Shown piece after piece: positions 25,683 through 35,499 of a stretch of DNA of 64,000 bases. A model generated the notes under the pieces. That model saw nothing but the letters and a program-made list of their open reading frames with translations, did not search any database and was not told the DNA's origin. The position numbers and the translations under genes were made by a program. The stretch's first letter is position 1, and each line of letters starts with the position of its first letter. The DNA comes from Metallumcola ferriviriculae (GTDB taxonomy: Bacteria; Bacillota; JADQBR01): the NCBI RefSeq assembly GCF_035573695.1, contig NZ_CP121694.1, forward strand, positions 906,501-970,500, read 5' to 3'.

Positions 25683-26310
25683 AAGTGAGAACAAATAATC
25701 AAGCTATGGGGCGCAATTAAAGGTAAGTGGGCGGTTGTCGCTTAGTTTGTTAGGAAAAGCAAAGGTTGAGGCGATTGTCATGCTGCAAGTCTCGGAAATG
25801 TAGGTCTATAAGAATTTTATACAAACTTTAAGGCGGCCGGCATGGTATTGCCTTATTTTTTTTGTTTGGTAGAGGGATTAGTTAGAGGGTGGGATGATAT
25901 ACTTACACGCGCAAATTTCTACACTCACAGTTAATTTATGTCAGTTCAGCCTAAAAATATTGTAATATTCTGGGTAAAGCTTTTCAGAAGGACGATGGTG
26001 TTTGGAGGGACTTCAGAAAGTCAAAAAGTTTATTGCGCTGAAACTGGCTTTAACAGGTTTCTGGTGGTAGTTAATGAAGGAATGTTGTTTTTGACATACT
26101 TAAGGCCTATCCCAAATATAATTTTAAAGTGCGGACCTAAATAAATTTAAAATAATTAGGTAATTGCGAAATTCAAAATTTAACGTAGGCAGCTAATCAG
26201 AAAGTTTAATAAAGAGGACAGAAAATTTTAAGCAGAGGTTGGACAGAAAAAATTCGGCACAAATAACCGCAAGTATTTTGCGGGTTGAAAGAGCAAGTAT
26301 AAAGGATTTG
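25683..26310. other. Long AT-rich intergenic region before the transposase
   Basis: I see no convincing gene in 628 bp. A 68-codon frame at 25938-26144 has no ribosome site or known motif. A weak AAGGC...GCCTT stem with a T run (about 25831-25863) could end the HIT transcript. The right part probably belongs to the insertion element. Confidence 0.5.
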
Positions 26311-27884
26311 CTAAGCCAAAAGAGGTTTAAGGCTTCTGATGAGTTCGTGTTTATGGAGTTTGTCTGCAAGAATAACGGTAAGCAGTTGAGTAATTCCTGC
26401 AAGGAGTAAGTCAGCCTTAATGGTTAAAGCATTTGTAGTTTTTCTGTTGGCGACGCCAAAATTGGATTTAAAGTGTTGAATGGTTTGCTCAATAACGCAA
26501 CGATTTTTGTAGATATCAATCCATTCAGGGGTGTCTCTAATAATGCCAGGATAAAGTCTTAAGTCTTTTTCAGGATAGGTATAAAACATTCTACCAGAAG
26601 GAGAGTCGGAGCAAGGATGTTCACATAAAGTAATGCGTTTAGAACCTTTCCACTTCATTTTTGGGCAAACCCATTTATCTCTAACAACGCCACTCCTTAA
26701 GGGCGCTTTACCTTCATATTTCATGGGTAAAGAAGAATCTAACGGACACAGAGGTTGTCCAGATTCGTTGAACCCGGGTTCAGGGAGGTTCTTAGAACCT
26801 CGTTCGTTCAGAGGAATGACTGTTTTTAAAAAGTGACAATCCTTCAATAAAAAGTTATAGGAATCGTTTGTATCAAAAGCAGCATCGCCAATAAACGTGC
26901 TGGGTTTAAAATGAGTATGTGTTTTAAAAAAGTCGCGCAGAACAGGTTTAAGTGCTTTAGAATCGGATAAGGATTTATCTTCATCAGGGGAATCAGACTT
27001 TTTCTCTATTGGGATTTCAGGGTGTGCATTTATAAAGTCTTCATCAAAAAAGGAAATATTTCTGACTATACCAAGGCCATTTGTGAGCATACCAAATTTA
27101 TAGACATAGCAAAAATGGCCATTGATGTAAAGCTGTTTGACATTTGGATTTGATGATGCGCAGGAAGGCATAATGCCGTATGCCATTTTGTATGGGTCAA
27201 CAGAAGAGTTGCCTTTGTATTGAGACTTAAGCTGCTTGATTAAGCGATTGATAAACTTAGGATTATTCTCAGTAACGTAAGCTTCAACGCCAGAGGTATC
27301 AAAGACGAGATATGAAGCAAGTTCTGAGTTAATTTGCTCACAAATAGGTTCAGTTTGATCAACAAGGTTATCAAAAAGTGTTTGAAGATGTTTAGAAAAA
27401 TCTTGCTTAAATCGTGTAAATTTTGATGCATCAGGTACTTTAGAAAAACCACAGAATTCACGGATTTCCTTGGAAAAATTCAAAAAAATAATCAGAAGCG
27501 CATCTGTAGGAATAGAAAAGATTCTCTGAATGATGAGTGCATAAAGAAAAGACTCAAGCTTAAATTTTCGTTTGCGACCAAAGTGCTTGTAAAAAGCCTG
27601 ATAGAAACTCAGCGAAATATACTCTGAAAGTTGAATATGCTCTTCAAGAAGCGCTAGAAACCGAGGTTTATCCTTATCAACGAAATCAAGACAACCGTCA
27701 TAAATATCAGATAGGGATAATTGTTTAAATTTCACAGAATAGATCTCCTTTCTTGTTGAATGTAGATATTGCCTGTTAACTATATTTTACACAAGACAAG
27801 TGAGGAGTTCTATATAACTAAGCAAGAAAAAAGATAGAATTTGCAAGGGTTGCGGCGTTTTGCAAACGCCTAAAATTTAAAATA
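26146..27884. mobile_element. Insertion sequence, approximate limits
   Basis: Limits are guessed. A similar AT-rich string, CCTAAA followed by AATTTAAAATAAT, occurs on both sides (about 26137-26156 and 27868-27887) in direct orientation and could be a target duplication. Convincing terminal inverted repeats were not found. A GGCGTTT-TGC-AAACGCC hairpin lies at the right side. Confidence 0.3.
26311..27735 (-). CDS. DDE transposase (IS1182/IS5-like)
   Basis: A 474-residue transposase. The N-terminal part resembles the IS1182-type DUF772 domain (SFYQAFYKHFGRKRKFKLESFLYALI). The RNase H-like catalytic part shows acidic residues in YLVFDTSGVEAYV and FIGDAAFDTNDSYNFL, and the last Glu in RCVIEQTIQHFKSNFG. 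The frame is intact, so the element may be active. It starts with ATG after AGGAGA. It lies beside a broken alcohol dehydrogenase gene. The family assignment within the DDE group is tentative. Confidence 0.85.
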   Translation of the reverse strand: MKFKQLSLSDIYDGCLDFVDKDKPRFLALLEEHIQLSEYISLSFYQAFYKHFGRKRKFKLESFLYALIIQRIFSIPTDALLIIFLNFSKEIREFCGFSKVPDASKFTRFKQDFSKHLQTLFDNLVDQTEPICEQINSELASYLVFDTSGVEAYVTENNPKFINRLIKQLKSQYKGNSSVDPYKMAYGIMPSCASSNPNVKQLYINGHFCYVYKFGMLTNGLGIVRNISFFDEDFINAHPEIPIEKKSDSPDEDKSLSDSKALKPVLRDFFKTHTHFKPSTFIGDAAFDTNDSYNFLLKDCHFLKTVIPLNERGSKNLPEPGFNESGQPLCPLDSSLPMKYEGKAPLRSGVVRDKWVCPKMKWKGSKRITLCEHPCSDSPSGRMFYTYPEKDLRLYPGIIRDTPEWIDIYKNRCVIEQTIQHFKSNFGVANRKTTNALTIKADLLLAGITQLLTVILADKLHKHELIRSLKPLLA

Positions 27885-27904
27885 ATAAAAGTGAGGTGGA
27901 ATTT

Positions 27905-28626
27905 ATGTCTAATGAAAGACCGGCTTGGCTAATTGACGATGGGATGATGCAGAACTTATTTCGAGCAGCCGGGGCTACCAGTTATCGCGGAACACAGACC
28001 ACATATATAGCCCCTAGGATACTTATGGAAACGGATGCACTCATTGTATTTCGTGGACTAGTGCCGGCGATAGTTCCAAGAAAGAAGGCACTTATTATTA
28101 CTGATAAGGTGATAAGAAATCTGGCTGAAAAGGTGGCAGCCGTCTTAAGTGCAGCGGAAATGGAAGTGAAAATCTGGGATGAGGTTATTCCAAAGCCACC
28201 GGTGGAAAGTGTCTTAGTCGGAGCGGAGTGGCCCGGGAGTTTGAACCCGGTATTTTGATTGCTGTGGGCGGCGGTTCAGTGATTGCTGCAGCTAAGTGTA
28301 TCTGGATAGGCTATGAACGGCCCGACCTCGATATTCGTATGGTCAATCCTCTCGAACCTTTGGGTCTAAGAAAGAAGGCGTTTTTTGCGGCGGTACTCAC
28401 CACTTCGGGCACGGGTTCTGAAGCCACGGGGGCGGCGGTTATCACCGATGGACAAAAAATGTCAGTAGTTCATCCTGAGCTGGTTCCGTCCGCGGAAACT
28501 TTAGGTGTCTGACGCTGAGGGGATTGAAAAGCTGTTGGGAGAGATGTCGGAAAACCAAGGGGCAGGTAAACTCTTGGCTCTGGAAATAATGTATAAGGGG
28601 TTATCCTTTGCTAAAGGATAGCCCCT
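27905..28626 (+). pseudogene. Iron-containing alcohol dehydrogenase, frameshifted and truncated
   Basis: The first frame (from ATG 27905) gives the N-terminal nucleotide-binding part. Near 28226 it loses frame by one base, then continues in another frame as FEPGILIAVGGGSVIAAAK and AVLTTSGTGSEATGAAVITD, both iron-alcohol-dehydrogenase motifs. It stops at 28512. A third frame then gives a likely C-terminal piece (AEGIEKLLGEMSENQG...). The intact family is about 380 residues, so the metal-binding middle is lost. It sits directly beside the transposase. It retains a good ribosome site, suggesting recent decay. Confidence 0.85.
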
Positions 28627-28629
28627 TTA
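28595..28629 (+). terminator. Terminator after the broken dehydrogenase gene
   Basis: AAGGGGTTATCCTTT pairs with AAAGGATAGCCCCTTT around a GCT loop. Confidence 0.85.
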
Positions 28630-28730
28630 GTATGCCGATTTAAACAGGAAAAGATAGCTAGACTATAGAATTATGCAATAGAATACATAAAAACAATCGT
28701 TATGTAAGGCTTAAGGAGGGGAATTAAATT

Positions 28731-29582
28731 ATGAAACAAGTACATAGTTATCAGGGAACCGGCGATTATATTGCGTCGCCGGAGCTGCTTGATACGGTCG
28801 GTGTTGCCCATAAGCTGGGCAGACCACTTTTGATTAAAGGGGAACCGGGTACCGGCAAGACTATGCTGGCCCAAAGTGTCGCTGAAGGGTTAGGTAAAGA
28901 ATTGATTGTCTGGAACATAAAATCCACCACTAAGGCCCAGGAAGGACTTTATGTTTACGATACGGTGCAGCGGCTTTATGACAGCCAGTTTGGTGAGAAA
29001 GACGTAGGGGACATTAAACAGTACGTCAAACTGGGAAAATTGGGAGAGGCATTTAACGCTGATGAACAAGTGGTGCTCTTAATTGATGAAATTGATAAGG
29101 CGGATTTGGAATTTCCTAATGACCTCTTATGGGAACTTGACCAGATGAGTTTTTATATCCCGGAAACCAGGGAAACAGTTAAGGCCCGGCAGAGACCTAT
29201 TGTTATCATCACCAGCAACGCGGAAAAGGAGCTGCCTGACGCATTCTTGCGTCGCTGTGTCTTTCATTACATTGAATTTCCTTCACCGGAAATGATGGAA
29301 GAGATAGTAAGGGTGCATTATCCGGATATTGAAAAAAGGCTGCTGGACCAGGCATTAAAAGCATTTTACTGGCTGCGGGATATGTCCCGGCTGCAAAAGA
29401 AAGCCAGTACCAGTGAATTTTTGGACTGGGTGCAGGCATTGAGTCTGGGTGGGATTGCACCGGATGTAATTGCCGACCAACTGCCTTTTTTAGGGATACT
29501 GGTCAAGAAAAACGATGACTACAAAATGGTTTTGGATAAGCTGCATAGCCGAGGTTCTAGGCAGGGGGTGAGGGGCTGGTAG
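28731..29582 (+). CDS. MoxR-type AAA+ ATPase
   Basis: A 283-residue AAA+ protein with Walker A GEPGTGKTMLA (about 37-47), Walker B LLIDEIDKAD, sensor 1 ITSN and an arginine finger region DAFLRRC. MoxR ATPases work as chaperones with VWA-domain partners, for example in metal-centre insertion or enzyme activation. The VWA gene follows almost at once, making the usual pair. GGAGGGG precedes the ATG. The client is not evident; the neighbouring Fe-S reductase is one candidate by position only. Confidence 0.92.
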   Translation: MKQVHSYQGTGDYIASPELLDTVGVAHKLGRPLLIKGEPGTGKTMLAQSVAEGLGKELIVWNIKSTTKAQEGLYVYDTVQRLYDSQFGEKDVGDIKQYVKLGKLGEAFNADEQVVLLIDEIDKADLEFPNDLLWELDQMSFYIPETRETVKARQRPIVIITSNAEKELPDAFLRRCVFHYIEFPSPEMMEEIVRVHYPDIEKRLLDQALKAFYWLRDMSRLQKKASTSEFLDWVQALSLGGIAPDVIADQLPFLGILVKKNDDYKMVLDKLHSRGSRQGVRGW

Positions 29583-29591
29583 CCCCGTTTG

Positions 29592-30830
29592 ATGTTTACT
29601 CGTTTCTTTTTTGATTTACGGCGCGAAGGTATTCCTGTCACTCTTACCGAGTGGTACACATTAATGGAAGCCCTGGCCCTGGGTTTGGCCGGCAGCAGTT
29701 TAACGAATTTTTATAGCTTGGCAAGGTCTATTCTGGTCAAAAATGAAGCATATTTTGATAAATATGACCAAGTCTTTATCAGCTATTTTGAAGGAATAGA
29801 AAGTATGGAGGAAATAGCTGAAGAAGTACTTAAATGGCTGGATAATCCGTTTCCCCCTCTGGAATTAACCGAAGAGGAAAAGGACACATTGGCTCGACAG
29901 CTTAAATCTTATGATTTGGAAGAATTAAAAAGACAGTTCCAGGAACGTATGAAAGAACAAGAGGAGGAGCATCACGGCGGCAATCATTGGGTGGGAACCG
30001 GCGGGACATCGCCCTTCGGTCATTCCGGCTATCACCCTGCAGGTGTTAGAGTGGGCGGTCAGGCACGAAATCGCTCGGCAGTTAAGATAGCAGCAGAAAG
30101 ACGCTTCCGGGAATATAGAACCGATGTTGCTTTGGGGGTAAGACAATTTCAGGCAGCCCTTAAGGAATTAAGGCTGCTAAGTAGTAGAAACCAGGGACCT
30201 AAAGACCAGCTTAACTTGGAGGAAACCATTGAAGCTACCGCCGATAATGCCGGGTATCTCAGATTAATTTTCGAAAGAGAGCGTAAGAATAAGATAAAGG
30301 TGCTGCTGTTGATGGATGTAGGCGGTTCCATGTACTATCATGCTCAGGTCTGCAATCAACTGTTTACCGCGGTTAACCGGATGACTCATTTTAGTGATTT
30401 ACAAGTATATTACTTCCACAATACCATTTATCAAAATGTTTATCGCACTCCTGCCTGCAGTGACGAGGAAAGCGTAAGCACGGCGTATCTTCTTAAGACT
30501 TTTTTGTCAGAATACCGGCTGTTTATTGTCGGTGATGCTTGTATGGCGCCCAGTGAATTGAGCATGCCCGGCGGTGTGATTTGGTGGGGTGAATATAACA
30601 AAGAGGCCAGTATCATCTGGCTTCAAAGATTGAAGAAGCACTTTACCTACAGTGTCTGGCTTAATCCCGTGGCTTCTAAGGCTTGGGATACGGTTCACGG
30701 CAGTTATACTTTGAATATGGTCAGGAGCATCTTTCCGATGTTTGAATTGACTGTTCAGGGTTTGAGCCAGGCGTCAAAAGCACTGATGCAGGTGAAAGCC
30801 CCCACCGCTCGAAAACCTGGCGTGGTATAA
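29592..30830 (+). CDS. VWA-domain protein, CoxE-like partner of MoxR
   Basis: About 412 residues. The C-terminal half holds a von Willebrand A domain with a metal site reading LLLMDVGGSM, a DxGxS variant of the usual DxSxS. The middle has a charged helical region and a Gly/His-rich stretch (HHGGNHWVGTGGTSPFGHSGYH). Members are often named CoxE after the carbon monoxide dehydrogenase helper. No CO dehydrogenase genes are here. ATG at 29592 is chosen over the TTG one codon earlier. Confidence 0.85.
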   Translation: MFTRFFFDLRREGIPVTLTEWYTLMEALALGLAGSSLTNFYSLARSILVKNEAYFDKYDQVFISYFEGIESMEEIAEEVLKWLDNPFPPLELTEEEKDTLARQLKSYDLEELKRQFQERMKEQEEEHHGGNHWVGTGGTSPFGHSGYHPAGVRVGGQARNRSAVKIAAERRFREYRTDVALGVRQFQAALKELRLLSSRNQGPKDQLNLEETIEATADNAGYLRLIFERERKNKIKVLLLMDVGGSMYYHAQVCNQLFTAVNRMTHFSDLQVYYFHNTIYQNVYRTPACSDEESVSTAYLLKTFLSEYRLFIVGDACMAPSELSMPGGVIWWGEYNKEASIIWLQRLKKHFTYSVWLNPVASKAWDTVHGSYTLNMVRSIFPMFELTVQGLSQASKALMQVKAPTARKPGVV

Positions 30831-30876
30831 TAAAATTAATCTGCTGAATTAATTACGTTAAAGGGAGGTTCAATTT

Positions 30877-31893
30877 ATGAAATATAGGGTGTTGGGAAAA
30901 ACAGAGCTTAAAGTTTCAGCGATAGGTTTTGGCGGTATTGCCATTCAGCGGGTAGACAGCAATCAAGCAGCTGAAATAGTAAATGCCGCGCTGGATAAGG
31001 GTATTAACTTTTTCGATACGGCCCGCGGGTATACAGACAGCGAGGTAAAATTGGGTAAAGCGCTGAAAACAAGGCGAAGCGAAGCAATAATTGCTACTAA
31101 GTCCATGAATCGTACCAAAGCAGGAATGGCTAAGGATATCAGGATCAGTCTTGATAATATGGGTACCGATTACATAGATTTGTATCAACTGCACAATGTA
31201 AAGGACTATCAAACACTGAAGCAGGTCCTGGCACCGGATGGAGCGCTGGAGGCTTTAATAGAAGCCAAGGAAGCGGGCTTGGTAAGGCACATTGGCATTA
31301 CCGGCCATATCAAGGATGTGCTTAAGGAAGCTTTGGCCAATAAACAGTTGGAGACAGTGCAGTTTCCCTTTAACCCGGTGGAAACTGAAGGGGCTAAGGA
31401 ACTGCTGGAATTAGCTGAAAAAGCCAGGATGGGTGTAATTATAATGAAACCGCTGGCTGGGGGCGCATTCTCACAGGCTGAATCATCCCTGAAGTTTATC
31501 CTGTCTCACCAGGTAAGTACAGTGATACCGGGGATGGATTCCGTTGAGCAGGTCAATATTAATGCCGCAGTGGCAAGTGGAGATATCACTTTGGCGGCCC
31601 GGGAGAAGACGCTGCTGGATGAAGAAGTGGGCCGGTTGGGGAATACTTTTTGCCGACGCTGCGAATATTGCCAGCCTTGCCCCGAAGGTGTCAATATACC
31701 GGCTATGTTCTTACTGGAAGGATATTATGATAGATATAACCTGCAGCAGTGGGCCAGAGAACGCTACTGGGCCATGGATGTAAAGGCAGAGGCATGCCAA
31801 GACTGCGGCGAATGCGAAGAACGCTGTCCATATGATTTGCCCATCCGGGAAATGCTTAGCCGGGTTGGAGAAAAATTAGATAAACAGCAATAA
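30877..31893 (+). CDS. Aldo/keto reductase with C-terminal ferredoxin domain
   Basis: A 338-residue fusion. The first 260 residues form an aldo/keto-reductase barrel with FDTARGYTDSE (catalytic Asp/Tyr), the lysine in ATKSM and the His in QLHNV. The last 80 carry two cysteine clusters, CRRCEYCQPCPEGVNIP and CQDCGECEERCPYDLPI, for 4Fe-4S centres. This architecture is common in anaerobes and couples the barrel to ferredoxin-type electrons; the substrate is unknown. GGGAGG precedes the ATG. Confidence 0.92.
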   Translation: MKYRVLGKTELKVSAIGFGGIAIQRVDSNQAAEIVNAALDKGINFFDTARGYTDSEVKLGKALKTRRSEAIIATKSMNRTKAGMAKDIRISLDNMGTDYIDLYQLHNVKDYQTLKQVLAPDGALEALIEAKEAGLVRHIGITGHIKDVLKEALANKQLETVQFPFNPVETEGAKELLELAEKARMGVIIMKPLAGGAFSQAESSLKFILSHQVSTVIPGMDSVEQVNINAAVASGDITLAAREKTLLDEEVGRLGNTFCRRCEYCQPCPEGVNIPAMFLLEGYYDRYNLQQWARERYWAMDVKAEACQDCGECEERCPYDLPIREMLSRVGEKLDKQQ

Positions 31894-31921
31894 GACAGGC
31901 CTTGGCCCTGTCTTAGTTTTT
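31891..31921 (+). terminator. Terminator between convergent genes
   Basis: TAAGACAGG pairs with CCTGTCTTA, followed on the plus strand by GTTTTTG. It may serve both converging genes. Confidence 0.8.
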
Positions 31922-32428
31922 GTACATTGGCGGCACCTCTAACCACCCTTTTGTTTTTCCATATTTACATAATTTATCAAAAAAGAATAACTCCTTTTTC
32001 AAAAACCCGGCAAAAAGGGATCTTAGATTATCGTTGATGATCATGGAACGGGTAGTTCTAGCTAAATAATCAATGTATTCTTGGCAGCCGCTAAAAATCT
32101 GACGAAAGATGAATTCATCATCAACTTCGACCTCTTTTTTATTAAGATTCTTGAAAGCTTTTGGGTTTCTCTTGGGTAGTGGTAATTTATACTTTTCCAT
32201 TTCCTTTTCCACTTTGGCAGCTTGTTCCGTCAATATTTCAGAGATACCGGTCCTTAGCATGACGATAAATTCCGGATCTTTGGCAATATTTAAGTAGATG
32301 TTGGTTTCTTCAAGGCATTTATATCTTCCCACCAGAAAGTCCCACAAGTAGCCCGCCTCTTGAATACTTAAAGAGGGTGGTTGGGCTTCCCCGGCATTGC
32401 CAATGTGTATATTACCCAGTTGAACCAT
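31913..32428 (-). CDS. DUF3231-like helical protein
   Basis: A 171-residue, mostly helical protein with a ferritin-like look. LSIQEAGYLWDFLVGRYKCLEETNIYL near the N-terminus, the LPLPKRNP hinge and MIINDNLRSLFAGFLKKELFFFDKL at the end resemble half of a DUF3231 protein, a family common in spore-formers. I am moderately sure of the family and know no biochemical role. GGAGGA precedes the ATG. It is divergent from the germinant receptor operon, which fits a spore-linked role. Confidence 0.6.
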   Translation of the reverse strand: MVQLGNIHIGNAGEAQPPSLSIQEAGYLWDFLVGRYKCLEETNIYLNIAKDPEFIVMLRTGISEILTEQAAKVEKEMEKYKLPLPKRNPKAFKNLNKKEVEVDDEFIFRQIFSGCQEYIDYLARTTRSMIINDNLRSLFAGFLKKELFFFDKLCKYGKTKGWLEVPPMYKN

Positions 32429-32569
32429 ATTTAGTCTCCTCCAAAAAGTAAGATTACGTTATTATATCCACTATCTTTTCTTTAATACAGCAAGAGAAAA
32501 TAAGAACATTGTAATAATAGCCGCCATCTGAGGAACTATATCAAAAAAGACTTAAAGGATGGCCTGACG

Positions 32570-34102
32570 ATGAAACGTACTTTGAAGAAGTTAAAAGGTA
32601 ATAAACCCGGCAAAATTGCAAAGCCATCAACCGTCAACAGCCCGGATGATATGTCGCTGGATTATCGGCGAAAATTTCTGGAAGAAAAACTCGGTAACAG
32701 CGATGATTTGGTTTTCCGTAATATAAAGGTTGCTGAAGCAAAGATATGTATTGTGTACATAGCTAATTTGGTAGATCAACAAAAGTTAAATAAATTTCTT
32801 TTATCGCCAATCACAGCGCTAAGCTCGGTTACCATCGATTCATTAGCCAGCACAATCCCCGCACCCATGCTAGAAATTGAGACGAATATAAATGTGACAG
32901 TAGGAGGTATTAACGGCGGCAGCTCTCTGCTTCTTCTTGACGGTGCACCGGAGATGCTGGTAGTCGGCACCGCGGCCGAGGACTATCGGGCAATTGCAGA
33001 GCCCACTGACGAGCTGGTGGTTAGGGGGCCTCATGAGGGTCTTATAGAGTCTTTGGACAAAAATATCGCCATGGTGCGGCGGAAAGTTCGGACCGACAGC
33101 TTTCGCATGGTTGACTTGACATTGGGGGATTATACTGGTACCCGGGTCGGTGTCTGCTATATTAAAGGAGTGGCGAAGGACGATGTTGTTGATGAAGTGC
33201 TGAAAAGATTGGACCAGGTGGACCTGGACGGGATATTGGAAAGCGGCTATTTGGAGGAGTTTATCGAGGATGCCCCCTTTTCTCCCTTTCCCACGGTGGG
33301 ATTTACCCAAAAACCAGACGTTGTGGCGGGAAAAATGCTGGAAGGCAGAGTGGCCGTTTTTTGCGACGGGACACCGGTGGTATTAACAGTACCCTTTATA
33401 TTTTTGGAAGTATTTCAAACGGCTGATGATTACTACCAGCGGCCTATTTTCCCGAGTATAATTCGTGTGGTAAGGTTATTGGCAGCATTTATTGCGGTGC
33501 TGCTTCCTGCCACTTATGTAGCAATCGTTAATTTTCATCCCGATTTTTTACCAACAAAATTGTTATTAACAATTGCTGCATCTTCAGAGGGTGTACCCTT
33601 TCCAAAAGTGGTGGAAGTCCTTTTGATGGGGCTAATATTTGAAATTCTGAGGGAATCAGGATTGAGAATCCCCACTCCTATGGGTCAGACCATCAGTATC
33701 GTAGGGGCATTGGTGCTCGGCGATGCGGCGGTTCGCGCGGGCCTAGTGGGGCCACCGGTAATTATCGTCACGGCGCTGACAGCCATATCAAGTTTTGTGA
33801 TACATATATCGATGAGCGGGCCAATGGTGCTATTTCGTTTGGTTTTTATCTTTAGCGCTGCATTTATGGGCCTTTTGGGGGTAAGTTTTGCCTTTTTAGG
33901 AGTAGTCATTCACTTATGTTCGCTGCGCTCATTTGGTGTTAACTATTTATCGCCCATTGCACCTTTGGAAACCACGGCACTCAAAGATACAATAGTGCGC
34001 ATCCCCTGGTGGATGATGCTTACCAGGCCAAGACAGATCAGCAGAAAAGAAAAAAGGCGGGATAAGGGCAAACGGCCCCGTCAGGTGAGCATGGATGATT
34101 AA
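32570..34102 (+). CDS. gerA: Germinant receptor subunit A
   Basis: A 510-residue GerA-family protein. The soluble N-terminal domain (to about 280) contains the family pattern RRKVRTDSFRMVDLTLGDYTGTRVGVCYI (read in parts), ending with a PFIFLEVFQTADDYY segment. The C-terminal part has several membrane helices (about 300-460) and a conserved PTPMGQTISIVGALVLGDAAV loop. With B and C subunits it forms a receptor in the inner spore membrane that senses nutrients and starts germination. The stop overlaps gerC by 8 bp. The germinant cannot be read from sequence. Confidence 0.95.
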   Translation: MKRTLKKLKGNKPGKIAKPSTVNSPDDMSLDYRRKFLEEKLGNSDDLVFRNIKVAEAKICIVYIANLVDQQKLNKFLLSPITALSSVTIDSLASTIPAPMLEIETNINVTVGGINGGSSLLLLDGAPEMLVVGTAAEDYRAIAEPTDELVVRGPHEGLIESLDKNIAMVRRKVRTDSFRMVDLTLGDYTGTRVGVCYIKGVAKDDVVDEVLKRLDQVDLDGILESGYLEEFIEDAPFSPFPTVGFTQKPDVVAGKMLEGRVAVFCDGTPVVLTVPFIFLEVFQTADDYYQRPIFPSIIRVVRLLAAFIAVLLPATYVAIVNFHPDFLPTKLLLTIAASSEGVPFPKVVEVLLMGLIFEILRESGLRIPTPMGQTISIVGALVLGDAAVRAGLVGPPVIIVTALTAISSFVIHISMSGPMVLFRLVFIFSAAFMGLLGVSFAFLGVVIHLCSLRSFGVNYLSPIAPLETTALKDTIVRIPWWMMLTRPRQISRKEKRRDKGKRPRQVSMDD

Positions 34103-35255
34103 ACATGGAAAATTAATGTTAGTTGTTATTTTAGTAATGATGCTATCCTTCGTAAACGCCGGCTGCTGGGACAATAAAGAGCTATCCGAAAGAACAATCG
34201 TACTGGGAGCCGGCTTTGATGTTCTATTAGGCGGGGAAAGGGGCGCGCTGGTTACCGTTGAGTTTCCAAAATTCGTAACTGGTGGTTCTGAAGCGGGTAA
34301 GATTGAACCAAAGGTATCTTCTGAAAGCGGTCCCAGCCTATTTCAGGCGATCAGGCACTTTACCCTGCATCTGGGAAAAAAACTTTTTTGGGGTAACGTA
34401 GCGGTACTTATTGTCGGTGAGGATTTTGCCCGTGAGGGTCTTTTTGCGCTGGTAGACTTTTATGTCAGAGACCAGGAACTACGCCTTTCGCCATATTTAT
34501 TAGTGGCCAAAGGCAGCAGAGCTACGGAAGTAATTAATGGTCTAAAAGGTGAAACTTCTACACTGGGCAGTCAACAAATTCTTGCCACCATGGAGGGGCA
34601 GGCAGCTACCGGCGAAATTAGAGCTAGAAAAGTCAAAGACTTTTTGCAGCAGTTAAATACTGAAGGGATTCAACCAAGTTTGGCGGTTATTGAACGGGAG
34701 GGCGGCAGTAAAAGTTATACCGTCAAGGGGACTGCGGTTTTTAAGCAGGACCAACTAGTGGGCTGGCTTAACACTAAGGAAACCAGGGGCTTAAATTGGC
34801 TAAGCGGTGACATCAAAGGGGGCCTGCTTAATGTAGATTATGAAGGGAAAAAGGAGGCTCTAACCCTGGAAATATTCAGGGCGTCTGTAACAAAGAAGGC
34901 AGAGTTAAGTATGGATGAGGAAATAATTTATCAGCCGGAGATTTCCGTTGTGGTAAATATCGCTGAATTAAACCAACCAGTAGATATCAGTGCTCCCGGC
35001 TACTTGGATAAGGTTAAAAAAGCAGCAGCGGTGGAAATCGAAAAGGAAGCGCAGCTGGCCTTTAAAATGCTGCAGCAATTAAAATCCGATGCCATTGGTG
35101 TAGGGCATTTCTTTTATCAGAATAATACCCAGCATTGGCAGGAAGTTAAAGGAACCTGGGATGATGAGGTGTTTCCCCGGATTAAACTGCAGCCGAAGAT
35201 AGAAGTAACCGTGAAACGCAGTAATTTGATTCTAAAACGGGTACAGGTCAGGTGA
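34095..35255 (+). CDS. gerC: Germinant receptor lipoprotein subunit C
   Basis: A 386-residue lipoprotein with signal peptide and lipobox VNAGC (Cys24), followed by the GerC-typical WDNKELSERTIVLGAGFD. It is anchored to the outer face of the inner spore membrane as part of the germinant receptor. In many operons C follows B; here it lies between A and the small D-like gene. It is coupled to gerA by overlap. Confidence 0.95.
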   Translation: MIKHGKLMLVVILVMMLSFVNAGCWDNKELSERTIVLGAGFDVLLGGERGALVTVEFPKFVTGGSEAGKIEPKVSSESGPSLFQAIRHFTLHLGKKLFWGNVAVLIVGEDFAREGLFALVDFYVRDQELRLSPYLLVAKGSRATEVINGLKGETSTLGSQQILATMEGQAATGEIRARKVKDFLQQLNTEGIQPSLAVIEREGGSKSYTVKGTAVFKQDQLVGWLNTKETRGLNWLSGDIKGGLLNVDYEGKKEALTLEIFRASVTKKAELSMDEEIIYQPEISVVVNIAELNQPVDISAPGYLDKVKKAAAVEIEKEAQLAFKMLQQLKSDAIGVGHFFYQNNTQHWQEVKGTWDDEVFPRIKLQPKIEVTVKRSNLILKRVQVR

Positions 35256-35259
35256 TGTA

Positions 35260-35499
35260 ATGAAGTTACTTTGGGTTATGCTGGTTGGGGGGATGTATAC
35301 CGGTATATTTGTCTATCAGGGACTGCCGTTATTGAGGAATAAACAAATTAAAGATGGACTGGTGTTTTCAGGTTTGTTGTCTATGGGCTTTGCCTTAACT
35401 GTATTACAGATATTGGGGGTGAAAATTCCCAGTCCCGCTGACTACATTGAGGCGTTTATTAAATTCTTATTGGGGTGGTTTAATGGGGCAGGAAGTTAA
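35260..35499 (+). CDS. Small two-helix germinant receptor D-like subunit
   Basis: A 79-residue protein with two membrane helices (about 3-21 and 33-53). In position and size it matches the small D subunits found in some Bacillus germinant receptor operons, which tune receptor response. It begins 5 bp after gerC and overlaps gerB by 17 bp, so it is clearly part of the operon. Confidence 0.75.
   Translation: MKLLWVMLVGGMYTGIFVYQGLPLLRNKQIKDGLVFSGLLSMGFALTVLQILGVKIPSPADYIEAFIKFLLGWFNGAGS

Noticed and set aside
25938-26144. 68-codon frame before the transposase
   Set aside because: No ribosome site and no recognisable domain in an AT-rich spacer.
26146-27884. Terminal inverted repeats of the insertion sequence
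   Set aside because: Only short, interrupted matches (TTGC...AAATTC) were found, so the ends cannot be fixed.
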